Source: an uncultured Collinsella sp.
GTDB taxonomy: Bacteria > Actinomycetota > Coriobacteriia > Coriobacteriales > Coriobacteriaceae
Reading direction: 5' to 3'
Assembly: GCA_902478545.1 (NCBI GenBank)
Contig: CABSLA010000010.1
Span: 1 to 55,377, forward strand
DNA length: 55,377 bases
Made by a program: the position numbers and the translations under genes. Below are positions 25,965 to 35,005 of the stretch, piece after piece. A model generated the notes under the pieces. It had not been told where the DNA came from. It was given only the letters and a program-made list of their open reading frames with translations, and searched no databases. Within the stretch, counting starts at the first letter, position 1. Each line of letters starts with the position of its first letter.

Positions 25965-27212
25965 ATGGCAACTAATCAAGAAACGGCCGTCATTAAGGCG
26001 CGCATGGACCGCATTCCCGCGGCGTTGTCGCCCGAGCTGGCCGAGCGTATCGCCGCCGACCGCGCCTCGGGTGTCGTTAATCCTTATCGATGCGGCGATG
26101 ACCAGGTCATTCGTCGTATTGATCGCGCTGCCGACAAAGGCACGCTCATGCGTCCGGCGTTTATGCGCGATACCGAAAAGATTCTTCATCTTCCGGCGTA
26201 CACGCGTTATGCAGGCAAAACGCAGGTCTTTAGCTTCCGTAGCAATGATGATCTGTCGCGCCGCGGTTTGCACGTGCAGCTTGTCTCACGCATTGCGCGC
26301 GATATCGGTCGCGCCCTGGGGCTCAATTGCGATCTGATCGAGGCGATTGGCCTGGGCCACGACTTGGGACACACACCCTTTGGCCATGCCGGCGAGCGAT
26401 TCCTCAACGACATTTATCACGAGCGCACGGGTCGCTACTTTTTCCATAACGTGCAGTCGGTCCGCGTACTCGATGCACTGTATGGCCGCAACGTATCGCT
26501 CCAGACACTCGATGGCGTGCTGTGCCACAACGGCGAGTACGAGCAGCGCGTGTTTGAGCTCTCGGACATGGGTTCCTTTGACCAGTTCGATCAGACGGTT
26601 GAGGACTGCATTGCCAAGGGCTATGGTGCAATTGAGCACCTGCGTCCCATGACGCTCGAGGGCTGCGTGGTTCGCATCTCGGATATCCTTGCCTATGTTG
26701 GACGCGATCGCCAAGATGCCATTGCGGCGGGCCTGCTGTCGCCCGACGCGTTTGACGATGGCCGTGGCGGTGCCTACAACAGCTGGATCCTCACGCATGC
26801 CTCCATCGATATCGTTGAGCACAGCTATGGCAAGCCGCGCATCGAGATGAGCGAGGACCTGTTTGAGGAGATCCGCCGAGCCAAGCGCGAGAACTACGAG
26901 AAGATCTATAGCAAGGGCGGCATCGAAGGCGACTCCGAAGCGGAACTGCGCGAGGCGTTCGAAAAGCTCTACGACCGTTGCCTGCAGGATATAAACGAAG
27001 GCGACGAGTCCTCTTACATCTTTAAGCACCACATTTCTCGCATTGAGCAGCAGCTTTCCTACTACGATCGCACCTATGCCTGGCAGGACGATAAGGATCA
27101 AGCGGTGGTGGATTACATCGCGAGCATGACGGACGGCTATTTCTGCGAGCTGACGAGCAAGCTATTCCCTGGTCTGGAGTTTCCGCATCGTACCTACATT
27201 AACGAACGGTAG
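25965..27212 (+). CDS. dgt: deoxyguanosinetriphosphate triphosphohydrolase-like protein
   Basis: A 415-residue HD-domain dNTP triphosphohydrolase, which splits dNTPs into nucleoside and triphosphate and so affects dNTP pools. The HD core is visible: SRRGLHVQLVSRIARDIGR, then GLGHDLGHTPFGHAGER, with the conserved His-Asp pair, and NGEYEQRV further on. The ATG at 25965 is set by AAGGAG (25953-25958); the ORF can be extended upstream to 25938 but without a ribosome site. Substrate range within the family varies and cannot be assigned. In many actinobacteria dgt precedes dnaG; here rarA follows instead. Confidence 0.88.
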   Translation: MATNQETAVIKARMDRIPAALSPELAERIAADRASGVVNPYRCGDDQVIRRIDRAADKGTLMRPAFMRDTEKILHLPAYTRYAGKTQVFSFRSNDDLSRRGLHVQLVSRIARDIGRALGLNCDLIEAIGLGHDLGHTPFGHAGERFLNDIYHERTGRYFFHNVQSVRVLDALYGRNVSLQTLDGVLCHNGEYEQRVFELSDMGSFDQFDQTVEDCIAKGYGAIEHLRPMTLEGCVVRISDILAYVGRDRQDAIAAGLLSPDAFDDGRGGAYNSWILTHASIDIVEHSYGKPRIEMSEDLFEEIRRAKRENYEKIYSKGGIEGDSEAELREAFEKLYDRCLQDINEGDESSYIFKHHISRIEQQLSYYDRTYAWQDDKDQAVVDYIASMTDGYFCELTSKLFPGLEFPHRTYINER

Positions 27213-27257
27213 TTCGTATCATTTCGGTATACTGTTGACGAACAAAGCTTTTGATTG

Positions 27258-28622
27258 ATGCATGGGATGGCTATGGACGACCTTTTTACTGCCTCGACGC
27301 GCGAGCGTTCCTTTAAAAACGCGCCGCTCGCGGTGCGCATGCGCCCCAATTCGCTCGACGAGTACGTTGGTCAGCAAAAGGCCGTGGGCAAGGGTTCATG
27401 GTTGCGTGCGGCGATCGAGCATGATGTTCTATCGAGCGTGATTCTGTACGGCCCGGCCGGTACGGGCAAGACGACGCTGGCTCACATTATCGCTAACTAT
27501 ACCAAGAGCGAGTTTGTCGAGGTCAGCGCCGTCACGGGTACCGTGAAGGACCTGCGTCGCGTGATCGACGAGGCCAAGACGCGCCTGAATACGTATGACC
27601 GCCGTACCATCTTGTTCATCGACGAGATTCACCGTTTTTCGAAGTCGCAGCAGGATGCGCTTTTGCATGCGGTTGAAAACCGTACTGTCATTATGATTGG
27701 CGCCACGACGGAGAACCCGTACTTCGAGGTCAACTCCGCATTGTTGTCGCGTGGGCGCGTGGTAGAGCTTGAACACCTGAAGGACGAGGATATCGCCACG
27801 CTGATTGAGCGTGCACTCGAGGCACCGCAGGGTTTAAACGGTAAGTTCTCGGCCGATGAGGATACGGTTAAGTCCATCTGCACGCTGGCCGCGGGCGATG
27901 CTCGTTCGGCGCTCACGACGCTTGAGCTTGCGAGCGAGATTGCCGTCACGCGTCCCGATACCGAGGGAACGCCAACGCCGGCGGCGGGGGAGCGCTATCC
28001 CATCACCGTGGATGACGTTAAGATTGCCAACCCGCGTCGTGGCTTTTCGTACGACAAAAACGGTGACATGCACTACGACATTATCAGTGCGTTCATCAAG
28101 TCTATGCGCGGAAGCGATCCCGATGCCACCATTTATTGGCTCGCGCGCATGATTGATGCAGGAGAGGATCCCAAGTTTATTGCTCGCCGCATTATGATCC
28201 ACGCTTCCGAGGACGTCGGAAACGCCGATCCGCAGGCGCTTTTGGTGGCACATGCCGCGTTTAAGTCTGCCGAGGTCATTGGCTATCCCGAATGCCGCAT
28301 TAACCTGGCTCAGGCTGCGCTCTATGTTTGCCTGGCGCCTAAGTCCAATGCGTGCGAGGCTTCGATCGATGCGGCGCTGGCCGATATCCACAGCAGTGGT
28401 CTTCGCGAGGTGCCGAGCTATCTGCGCGACCGCCATCGCCCGGGCAGCGACGAATACGGTGTGTATAAGTATCCGCATGATTATCCCGAAGGCTGGGTCG
28501 ATCAGCGCTATTTGCCCGAGGGGCTGGAGCGCGGCGCGTTCTGGCAACCTGCCGGCCGCGGTTGGGAAGAGTGGCGTGTGGAGCAAAGCGAGCGCGACCG
28601 TAGCGGTAACGCTCCGAAGTAG
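27258..28622 (+). CDS. rarA: replication-associated recombination protein A (AAA+ ATPase)
   Basis: A 454-residue RarA/MgsA-type AAA+ ATPase, related to clamp loaders, which acts at stalled replication forks. The fold begins around LAVRMRPNSLDEYVGQQ. Walker A is LYGPAGTGKTTLAHI, Walker B ILFIDEIHRFSKSQQDALL, and sensor 1 MIGATTENPYFEVNSALLSR. The C-terminal tetramerisation part includes DPDATIYWLARMIDAGEDP. The start is uncertain: ATGs at 27258, 27267 and 27273 are in frame and none has a good ribosome site. A possible -10 (TATACT, 27228-27233) lies upstream. The C-terminus is typical of full-length members. Confidence 0.92.
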   Translation: MHGMAMDDLFTASTRERSFKNAPLAVRMRPNSLDEYVGQQKAVGKGSWLRAAIEHDVLSSVILYGPAGTGKTTLAHIIANYTKSEFVEVSAVTGTVKDLRRVIDEAKTRLNTYDRRTILFIDEIHRFSKSQQDALLHAVENRTVIMIGATTENPYFEVNSALLSRGRVVELEHLKDEDIATLIERALEAPQGLNGKFSADEDTVKSICTLAAGDARSALTTLELASEIAVTRPDTEGTPTPAAGERYPITVDDVKIANPRRGFSYDKNGDMHYDIISAFIKSMRGSDPDATIYWLARMIDAGEDPKFIARRIMIHASEDVGNADPQALLVAHAAFKSAEVIGYPECRINLAQAALYVCLAPKSNACEASIDAALADIHSSGLREVPSYLRDRHRPGSDEYGVYKYPHDYPEGWVDQRYLPEGLERGAFWQPAGRGWEEWRVEQSERDRSGNAPK

Positions 28623-28722
28623 CTACTGATTATTTTGTCCCACGATCTCACGCTTGGCATGTTCAATCCCCTTTGGGGTACCATGAACAGCGTCTGTATT
28701 TCGATTCCTTCGGGAGGCTTGT

Positions 28723-29316
28723 ATGAGTCCCATTCAAATCGCCCTGCTGGTGCTCGCCGTTGCCGGCGTGTGGGCCGTCGTTGAGCTTGCGCTCACCCTG
28801 CGCAAGACCCGCACCGTCGTTGATTCGCTCGACAAGACGGTGAGCGACCTCAACAACACGCTCGCCGAGGCACAGCCCGTGGTGGCAAAGCTCGATGGCG
28901 CCGTAGACGAGCTTACGCCAGCACTTGCCCAGGTGGAGCCGCTGCTCAAGTCGAGTAAGACTGCCGTTGACGCTCTGACGTCCAACCTCGTTGAGGTCGA
29001 AGCCGTGGTTCGCGACATTTCCGAGGTCACGGGTAGCGTGGCCGAGGCAAGTAACGCCGTGTCGAGCGTGACCGACTCTGCGGCTGGCGCCGTGCAGAAG
29101 CTCTTCAATAAGGTGAAGGCTCCTGCAGCCGACGCCGATCGAAAGCTCGCCGCTGCCGCCGCCGAGGCCGAGCAGCCTACCGAGCGCGTTCTGATTGGTG
29201 AGGCTGAGGACGAGGCCGCCGATGGTGCGGATGTGGCTCAGAAGCCCGCTACCAAGCCCGCTCAGTATTACACCTATACGCCCGCCGAGACCTCCGAGGA
29301 GTCCTGCGATGAGTAG
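28723..29316 (+). CDS. DUF948-like membrane-anchored helical protein
   Basis: A 197-residue protein with one N-terminal membrane segment (residues 5-23, IQIALLVLAVAGVWAVVEL) followed by a long amphipathic helical region (DSLDKTVSDLNNTLAE and repeats of about that kind to residue 125) and an acidic Ala/Glu-rich tail. This is the layout of DUF948 proteins, some of which are annotated as general stress proteins. GGGAGG precedes the ATG. It overlaps the next gene, an anti-sigma-like protein, by 8 bases, and so is the first gene of a sigma-factor operon. The sequence just upstream (28661-28688) has GTTCAA and GGGTAC elements reminiscent of sigma-B type promoters, but at non-standard spacing. Confidence 0.75.
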   Translation: MSPIQIALLVLAVAGVWAVVELALTLRKTRTVVDSLDKTVSDLNNTLAEAQPVVAKLDGAVDELTPALAQVEPLLKSSKTAVDALTSNLVEVEAVVRDISEVTGSVAEASNAVSSVTDSAAGAVQKLFNKVKAPAADADRKLAAAAAEAEQPTERVLIGEAEDEAADGADVAQKPATKPAQYYTYTPAETSEESCDE

Positions 29317-29686
29317 CGAAGCAACCTGCCCCATCACGCTGACTGTTGCCGGTGATCCGCGTCTCGCGCGCTTGGTGCGCATGACGGCAGCCAACGTCGG
29401 CGCCCTGTGCTCTATGTCCGTCGATCGAATCGAGGATATCCGTATGGCTGCCGAGGAAGCCTTCATCTTTGGCTGCACGGCCATTGATTCCGACGATATC
29501 TCGATCAAATTCGATGTCGACGAATCGCATGTGGGCATGACCTTTACCTTTGGCGACCAGGCGACTGTCGATGAGGATGACCAGGCTGCCGTGTATGCCG
29601 AGCTCATTCTTGCAAGCGTGTGCGATTCCTACGAAAAGACTACGGCGCCCCTAACGCTTTCCCTCGACCTCAAGGCGGATATCTAA
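29309..29686 (+). CDS. RsbW-like anti-sigma protein with degenerate ATP site
   Basis: A 125-residue protein between DUF948 and a sigma-B type factor. It lines up with RsbW/SpoIIAB: VDRIEDIRMAAEEA corresponds to the RsbW helix before the N-box, and DISIKFDVDESHVGMTF to the following strands. However, the N-box Asn is missing (EEAFIFG instead of EAxxNA). The glycine motifs that bind ATP in RsbW (DEGxxF and GGLGL) have no counterpart; FGDQATVD and AVYAELI stand in their place. It probably binds the sigma factor but is unlikely to be a working kinase. The ATG at 29309 overlaps the preceding stop. Confidence 0.7.
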   Translation: MSSEATCPITLTVAGDPRLARLVRMTAANVGALCSMSVDRIEDIRMAAEEAFIFGCTAIDSDDISIKFDVDESHVGMTFTFGDQATVDEDDQAAVYAELILASVCDSYEKTTAPLTLSLDLKADI

Positions 29687-29687
29687 T

Positions 29688-30479
29688 ATGACCGAACGTT
29701 CCCGGAGCGGCAAGACCGCTTGGGACAAGGAGAAAACCCGCGAGCTGTTTCGTCGCTATAAAGAGACCGGTGATCCGGACGCACGCGAGCAGCTCGTCAT
29801 GTCCCATATGAACCTGGTAAGGTTTCTTGCCAACAAATTTAAGAACCGCGGCGAGCCACTCGATGACCTTTTGCAGGTCGGCTATCTGGGCTTGCTCAAG
29901 GCAATCGATCGCTTTGACCCTGAGCGCGGGCTCGAGTTTACGACGTTTGCTACACCCACCATCCTGGGCGAGATTAAGCGCCACTTCCGCGACAAGGGCT
30001 GGAGTGTGCGCGTGCCGCGTCGTCTGCAGGAGCTCTCTGCCAAGGTTAATCAGGCCACCGACAAGCTCACCAACGAGCTTCAACGTTCGCCCAAGGTTGA
30101 GGAAATCGCCGATTACCTGGGCGTGACCGTCGACGAGGTGCTCGAAGCCATGGAATCGTCCTCGGCCTACACCTCGGTGCCCATTGAGGCCCCCGGTGCG
30201 TCCGATTCTGACGATGCGCCTTCGATTCTCGATCGCTACGCCGACGACGACAACGAGCTCGACTTTACCGATGATCGCCTGGTAATCGAGGAAGCCATCC
30301 GCGATTTCTCGCCGCGCGAGCGCGAGGTAATCGAGCTGCGCTTTGTGAAGGGCATGACCCAGATCGAGATTGCCAAGAAGCTGGGCATCTCGCAGGTACA
30401 GGTCTCGCGTCTGCTGCGTCGTACCCTTAAGAAGATTCAGGACAAGATCGACCCCGACGGAGTGATGGTTCGTTCATGA
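29688..30479 (+). CDS. RNA polymerase sigma factor, SigB/SigF family
   Basis: A 263-residue group 3 sigma-70 factor. Region 2 has LVMSHMNLVRFLANKF, DDLLQVGYLGLLKAIDRFDPERGLEFTTFATPTILGEIKRHFRD, which matches SigB/SigF/SigG closely. Region 3 holds VPRRLQEL, and region 4 has the helix-turn-helix MTQIEIAKKLGISQVQVSRLLRRTLKKI. It directs transcription of a stress or development regulon. The gene follows the RsbW-like gene by one base and overlaps the AI-2E transporter gene (ATGA), so all four appear to be one unit. No RsbV-like antagonist gene is next to it. Confidence 0.92.
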   Translation: MTERSRSGKTAWDKEKTRELFRRYKETGDPDAREQLVMSHMNLVRFLANKFKNRGEPLDDLLQVGYLGLLKAIDRFDPERGLEFTTFATPTILGEIKRHFRDKGWSVRVPRRLQELSAKVNQATDKLTNELQRSPKVEEIADYLGVTVDEVLEAMESSSAYTSVPIEAPGASDSDDAPSILDRYADDDNELDFTDDRLVIEEAIRDFSPREREVIELRFVKGMTQIEIAKKLGISQVQVSRLLRRTLKKIQDKIDPDGVMVRS

Positions 30480-31888
30480 ATGAGCACCCCCAACAAACCG
30501 ACCGAACGCTGCGCGATACCCGTATTCTGACGTTGCGCATTTGGGGCGTCGTCGGCTGCATTGTCATCGCCGCCGTCATCTTTAACCTTATGGGCATCCT
30601 GGCGCCGGTCATCGAGTTTCTCGCTGTCGGTTCCATCATCGCTTTTGTGATGTCGCCGATCACCAATTGGCTTGAGCACCATGGCGTGAATCGCGGCATC
30701 GGTTCGCTTGTTGCGCTTATTGTGGTCGTTGCCGTGCTCGTCGGCGTCGTTTGCATCTTGTCGCCGATTCTCTTTGGTCAGATCATGGAAGTCCTGAGCC
30801 GTCTGCCCGAGCAGCTTCGTGTTGCGGGTGGCGACCTCAATGAGATGATCTCGCATGCCAAGACGCTCAACAACACGCCGCTCAAGGAGTATCTGGACGA
30901 TAACCTTTCCTCGCTCGTTACGGTGGCGTCCAAGTATGTCTCGCAAATCGCTGCCGAGCTCGGTCGCGGTGTATTCCCGCTCATTACCAATACGGCCTCG
31001 CAGCTGTTCGTCATCTTTCTGGGCTTGGTGCTTGCCTACTGGCTTGCCTGCGATTATCCCCGCATGCACCACGAGGTCTGCACCATCATTGGCCAGGAAA
31101 AGGAGACCTCGTACCGCTTTATGGTTGCGATTCTTTCGCGCTCGGTCGGCGGTTATATGCGCGGCATGGTCGTGACGTCCATCTGCGGTGGCATCCTCGC
31201 CTTTATCGGCTTTACGATCATTGGGCATCCGTATGCAGCACTCATGGCCATCTTTACCGGCATCATGCACTTGGTCCCGGTTGTTGGTCCCTGGGTGAGC
31301 GCTGCGATCGCGACGGTGCTCGGCTTTATGTTCAGCCCGATGCTGGCACTGTGGACCTTGATCGTGACCATGGTGGCCCAAAACGTCACCGATAATGTCA
31401 TTTCGCCTAAGGTCATGCAGAGCTCGGTACAGGTGCATCCCATCATGAGCCTGACGGCCCTCGTTATTGGTTCGGCGCTCATGGGTCCCATCGGCATGGT
31501 CATCGCCATCCCGTTGTGCGCGGCCCTCAAGGGCATTTTCGTCTACTACTTTGAGAACGAGACCGGCCGCCAGCTCGTGGCATACGATGGCGCCGTGTTT
31601 AAGGGCACGCCGTATCGCGATGCCGAGGGCAACCCGGTCGCCGCCTACGACGCGCTTGGAGACGATACGTTCATTTACGAGTCCGAGCTCATCGGCAACG
31701 AGACTGCGCCCGAGGCCCAGGCAATGCCCAAGCCCGAGCTCGAGAATCCTTGGATTAAGCTGTCGGGTCTTCAGCCCGACGCGACAGGCTTTTTCAAGAA
31801 CCCCTTCGCCAAGGATGACGATTCCAATACGGATGACGACACCAAAACCGGCATCGACGGCTCCATGGACGATTCGGATTCCAAATAG
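30476..31888 (+). CDS. AI-2E family transporter (PF01594)
   Basis: A 470-residue membrane protein with about eight hydrophobic segments, matching the AI-2E/UPF0118 family (TqsA, YdiK and related proteins). The family signature region GIMHLVPVVGPWVSAAIATVLGF and the DNVISPKVMQSSVQVHP segment are both visible. Some family members export autoinducer-2 and others act as Na+/H+ exchangers, so the substrate is open. A hydrophilic C-terminal extension of about 100 residues is rich in Asp and Thr and may be disordered. The ATG overlaps the sigma-factor stop by 4 bases, so it is co-transcribed with that regulator. Confidence 0.88.
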   Translation: MNEHPQQTDRTLRDTRILTLRIWGVVGCIVIAAVIFNLMGILAPVIEFLAVGSIIAFVMSPITNWLEHHGVNRGIGSLVALIVVVAVLVGVVCILSPILFGQIMEVLSRLPEQLRVAGGDLNEMISHAKTLNNTPLKEYLDDNLSSLVTVASKYVSQIAAELGRGVFPLITNTASQLFVIFLGLVLAYWLACDYPRMHHEVCTIIGQEKETSYRFMVAILSRSVGGYMRGMVVTSICGGILAFIGFTIIGHPYAALMAIFTGIMHLVPVVGPWVSAAIATVLGFMFSPMLALWTLIVTMVAQNVTDNVISPKVMQSSVQVHPIMSLTALVIGSALMGPIGMVIAIPLCAALKGIFVYYFENETGRQLVAYDGAVFKGTPYRDAEGNPVAAYDALGDDTFIYESELIGNETAPEAQAMPKPELENPWIKLSGLQPDATGFFKNPFAKDDDSNTDDDTKTGIDGSMDDSDSK

Positions 31889-31894
31889 GTCCCG

Positions 31895-32134
31895 TTAGCG
31901 TTTCTTGATGTTGTAAAAGACAAGAAACACGAGCAAAGCGATTGATAAGGGGCCGGCTACATAGAAATAGAGAACGTCAATTGCGCGTAGAGTGCAATAA
32001 GCGTTGTCGCCGGACGTCACTGCATACAGTACGTAGCCAAATGCTGGTTGGTTTGCGTACCATTGGGAGAAGGCCAAGAGCGCTAAAAGTGCCACTACCA
32101 GAAGTGCATTCAGGACAAATCGTTTGCTTTTCAT
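31895..32134 (-). CDS. small two-helix membrane protein, unrecognised
   Basis: A 79-residue protein I do not recognise. Two hydrophobic segments (about residues 7-24 and 54-72) flank a short loop containing a cysteine, and it ends with a basic IKKR. The ATG at 32134 is chosen because GGAAGGAG lies 7 bases before it; a longer reading to 32191 lacks such a site. The gene is visibly more AT-rich than its neighbours, which hints at recent acquisition or weak selection. It converges on the AI-2E gene, six bases away, and no terminator is visible between them. Confidence 0.6.
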   Translation of the reverse strand: MKSKRFVLNALLVVALLALLAFSQWYANQPAFGYVLYAVTSGDNAYCTLRAIDVLYFYVAGPLSIALLVFLVFYNIKKR

Positions 32135-32228
32135 CGATCGCTCCTTCCGGATGGTTCTTATATAGCATTTTACCAAACCCATTTTTTTCAAAGGATTGCT
32201 TAGTCCTAAATAACATGCACTTTCGCTG

Positions 32229-32258
32229 GAGGGTCGCTGTTTGGCGGCCCTCTTTTTT
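32229..32258 (+). terminator. intrinsic terminator upstream of alaS
   Basis: GAGGGTCGC (32229-32237) pairs with GCGGCCCTC (32244-32252) with one G-T pair, followed by six T. The origin of the transcript it stops is unclear, since the gene upstream runs the other way; a leader RNA is possible. Confidence 0.65.
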
Positions 32259-32284
32259 GCACAGGCGCGGTGGGATGGTAATAT
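32257..32284 (+). promoter_or_regulatory. candidate alaS promoter
   Basis: TTGCAC (32257-32262), a 16-base spacer and TAATAT (32279-32284), with an extended TG at 32276-32277. The start site would be about 40 bases before the alaS ATG. Confidence 0.55.
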
Positions 32285-32330
32285 CGTTACGTTTGAACTG
32301 TTTCGATATGAAACCGAGGAGATTCCCTCT

Positions 32331-34988
32331 ATGAGTGCTGACTACCCGTCAATGACTACGGCCGAGATTCGCTCCAAGTTCCTCAACTTCTTTGAGGAGC
32401 GCGGTCTTAAGCTCTATCCTTCTTCGTCCCTCGTCCCCGACGATCCTTCGCTGCTGCTTGCCAACGCCGGCATGAACCAGTTTAAGGAGTACTACCAGGG
32501 TAAGAAGACCATGAAGGAGATCGGCGCGATCTCCTGCCAGAAGTGCGTCCGCACCAACGACATCGACTGCATCGGCGAGGACGGCCGTCACCTGTCCTTC
32601 TTCGAGATGCTCGGCGACTTCTCCTTTGGCGGCGTCTCCAAGCAGCAGGCCTGCGCTTGGGCCTTTGAGCTCATCACCAAGGAGTTCAAGCTGCCGCTCG
32701 ACCGCCTGTACTTCACCGTCTTTACCGAGGACGATGAGACCCACGACGTGTGGCGCTCCCTGGGCGTTGCCGAGGACCACATCTCGCGTCTGGGCGAGGA
32801 CGACAACTTCTGGGCCGCTGGCCCCACCGGCCCCTGCGGTCCGTGCTCCGAGATCTACTTTGACATGGGCGAGGAGGTCGGTTGCGGCAGCCCCGACTGT
32901 AAGCCCGGCTGCGACTGCGACCGCTTCCTTGAGTTCTGGAACCTCGTGTTTACCCAGTACGACCGCCAGGAGGACGGCTCCATGCCGGAGCTGCCGCACC
33001 GCAACCTCGATACGGGCATGGGTCTGGAGCGCATGGCTGCTATCATGCAGCACAAGACCGCTAACTACGACGGCGATCTAATGCAGCATCTCATCAAGCT
33101 GGGCGAGGAGATCAGCGGCAAGACCTATGACGCCGACGATTACTCCGGCGCCAGCCGCTCCCTGCGCATCATCGCCGACCACTCCCGTGCCGTCGACTTT
33201 ATGATCTCGGACGGCATCCTTCCCGGTAACGAGGGTCGCGAGTACGTCCTTCGCCGCCTGCTCCGCCGCGCCGTGTTCCACGGTCGCCTGCTGGGCATCG
33301 AGGGTGCCTTCCTGACCAAGTTTATCGACGAGGTCAACGCTCAGATGGGCGAGGCCTATCCCGAGCTGCTCAAGAACGTCGCGCTCGTCAAGGGCATCGT
33401 CGCCTCCGAGGAAGAGCGCTTCTCCACGACGCTCGACAACGGCCGCGTGTACCTGGACGAGGCCCTGGCCGCGCTCGCCGATGGCGCTGTCCTTCCGGGC
33501 GACGTCGCCTTTAAGCTGCACGACACCTTTGGTTTCCCCATCGACCTGACCGTCGAGATCGCCGGCGCCGCTGGCCATGACGTCGACATGGACGGCTTCA
33601 CCGCCTGCATGGAGGATCAGAAGGCCCGCGCCCGCGCCAACGCCAAGGGCGACGCTTGGGGTAGCTTCAACGACGTGTGGGTCGAGCTTTCCGACAAGGT
33701 TGCCGCGACCGAGTTCGACGGCTATGACAACGACGTCATCGATGGCGCCAAGGTTGTCGCCATCGTTCGCAACGGCGAGTCCGTCGAGTCCGCTGCCGCC
33801 GGCGAGGACGTCGAGGTCATGCTCGACCGCACCCCGTTCTACGCCGAGATGGGCGGCCAGCAGGGCGACGCCGGTGAGCTTTCCGCCGAGGGCGTTGCGC
33901 TGACCGTTTCCGATACCAAGAACCACAATGGCCTGTATGCTCACGTCGCGCGCGTTGACGAGGGCACGCTGACCGTCGGTGCTACCGTGACCGCCGCGCT
34001 CGACGCCGAGCGCCGTGGTTTCCTGCGCCGCAACCACACCGCCACCCACCTGCTCGACGCCGCGCTTAAGCAGGTCCTGGGCGAGCATGTCTCCCAGGCC
34101 GGCTCGCTGGTGACGCCCGAGCACCTGCGCTTTGACTTCACGCACTTCGAGGCCCTGTCCTCCGAGCAGCTCAAGGCTGTCGAGGACCTGGTCAACCAGC
34201 AGATCTTCGCTTCCAAGCCGGTCGTGACCCGCGTCATGGGCATCGACGAGGCTAAGGCCGCCGGCGCTGTCGCACTGTTTGGCGAGAAGTACGGCGATGT
34301 CGTCCGCGTCGTCTCCGTGGGCGCCGAGGACCAGCCGTTCTCCCGCGAGCTCTGCGGTGGCACGCATGCCGCCAACACCGCCGAGATCGGTCTGTTCAAG
34401 ATCATCTCCGAGTCCTCGACGGGCTCGAACGTTCGCCGTATCGAGGCCGTGACCTCCAAGGGCGCTCTTGATTACATGGCCGACCGCCTGGCGCTCGTTG
34501 ATGCCGCTGCCGCTGCGCTTAAGTGCCGCGTCGACGAGGTTCCCGCCCGCGTGGAGAACCTGCAGGCCGAGCTGCGCGAGACGTCCAACAAGCTCAAGAA
34601 GGCGCTCACCGGTGGCTCCTCCGATGCGATCTCCAGCGCCATCGACGGCGCTGTCGAGCTGAACGGCTACAAGCTCGTTGTCGCTGAGCTTCAGGGTCTC
34701 GAGGCCGCAGACCTGCGCAACGTTTGGGATACCGTGCACCAGAAGGTCGCCGGCCCCGTCGCCTGCGTTGTTGCCAGCGTGACCGAGAAGGGCACCCCGG
34801 CCCTGCTCGCCGCCGGCTCCGATGACGCCGTGAAGGCCGGTTTCCACGCCGGCAACGTGATCAAGCAGATTGCGGGCCTGGTCGACGGTCGCGGTGGCGG
34901 TCGTCCCAACATGGCCCAGGCCGGTGGCAAGAACGCCGCCGGTATCGCCGATGCCCTCGCGGCCGCCAAGACCGCGCTCGGCGCCTAA
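32331..34988 (+). CDS. alaS: alanyl-tRNA synthetase
   Basis: An 885-residue class II synthetase. The N-terminal catalytic domain begins MTTAEIRSKFLNFFEERG and holds FFEMLGDFSFG and the GLERMAA motif 3 region. The editing domain has the zinc motifs RRNHTATHLLDAAL and ELCGGTHAANT, which remove mischarged Ser and Gly. A C-terminal DHHA1/C-Ala domain ends with RGGGRPNMAQAGGKN. The ATG at 32331 is 10 bases beyond GAGGAG; an ATG 21 bases further (32352) matches the family start and is possible. ruvX follows after 17 bases, as in many bacteria. Confidence 0.96.
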   Translation: MSADYPSMTTAEIRSKFLNFFEERGLKLYPSSSLVPDDPSLLLANAGMNQFKEYYQGKKTMKEIGAISCQKCVRTNDIDCIGEDGRHLSFFEMLGDFSFGGVSKQQACAWAFELITKEFKLPLDRLYFTVFTEDDETHDVWRSLGVAEDHISRLGEDDNFWAAGPTGPCGPCSEIYFDMGEEVGCGSPDCKPGCDCDRFLEFWNLVFTQYDRQEDGSMPELPHRNLDTGMGLERMAAIMQHKTANYDGDLMQHLIKLGEEISGKTYDADDYSGASRSLRIIADHSRAVDFMISDGILPGNEGREYVLRRLLRRAVFHGRLLGIEGAFLTKFIDEVNAQMGEAYPELLKNVALVKGIVASEEERFSTTLDNGRVYLDEALAALADGAVLPGDVAFKLHDTFGFPIDLTVEIAGAAGHDVDMDGFTACMEDQKARARANAKGDAWGSFNDVWVELSDKVAATEFDGYDNDVIDGAKVVAIVRNGESVESAAAGEDVEVMLDRTPFYAEMGGQQGDAGELSAEGVALTVSDTKNHNGLYAHVARVDEGTLTVGATVTAALDAERRGFLRRNHTATHLLDAALKQVLGEHVSQAGSLVTPEHLRFDFTHFEALSSEQLKAVEDLVNQQIFASKPVVTRVMGIDEAKAAGAVALFGEKYGDVVRVVSVGAEDQPFSRELCGGTHAANTAEIGLFKIISESSTGSNVRRIEAVTSKGALDYMADRLALVDAAAAALKCRVDEVPARVENLQAELRETSNKLKKALTGGSSDAISSAIDGAVELNGYKLVVAELQGLEAADLRNVWDTVHQKVAGPVACVVASVTEKGTPALLAAGSDDAVKAGFHAGNVIKQIAGLVDGRGGGRPNMAQAGGKNAAGIADALAAAKTALGA

Positions 34989-35005
34989 GAACCTAAGTAG
35001 TCGCT

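Noticed and set aside
28661..28688. Sigma-B type promoter in front of the DUF948-sigma operon
   Set aside because: GTTCAA and GGGTAC are present, but with 9 to 10 bases between them instead of the 12 or more expected, so autoregulation was not called as a feature.
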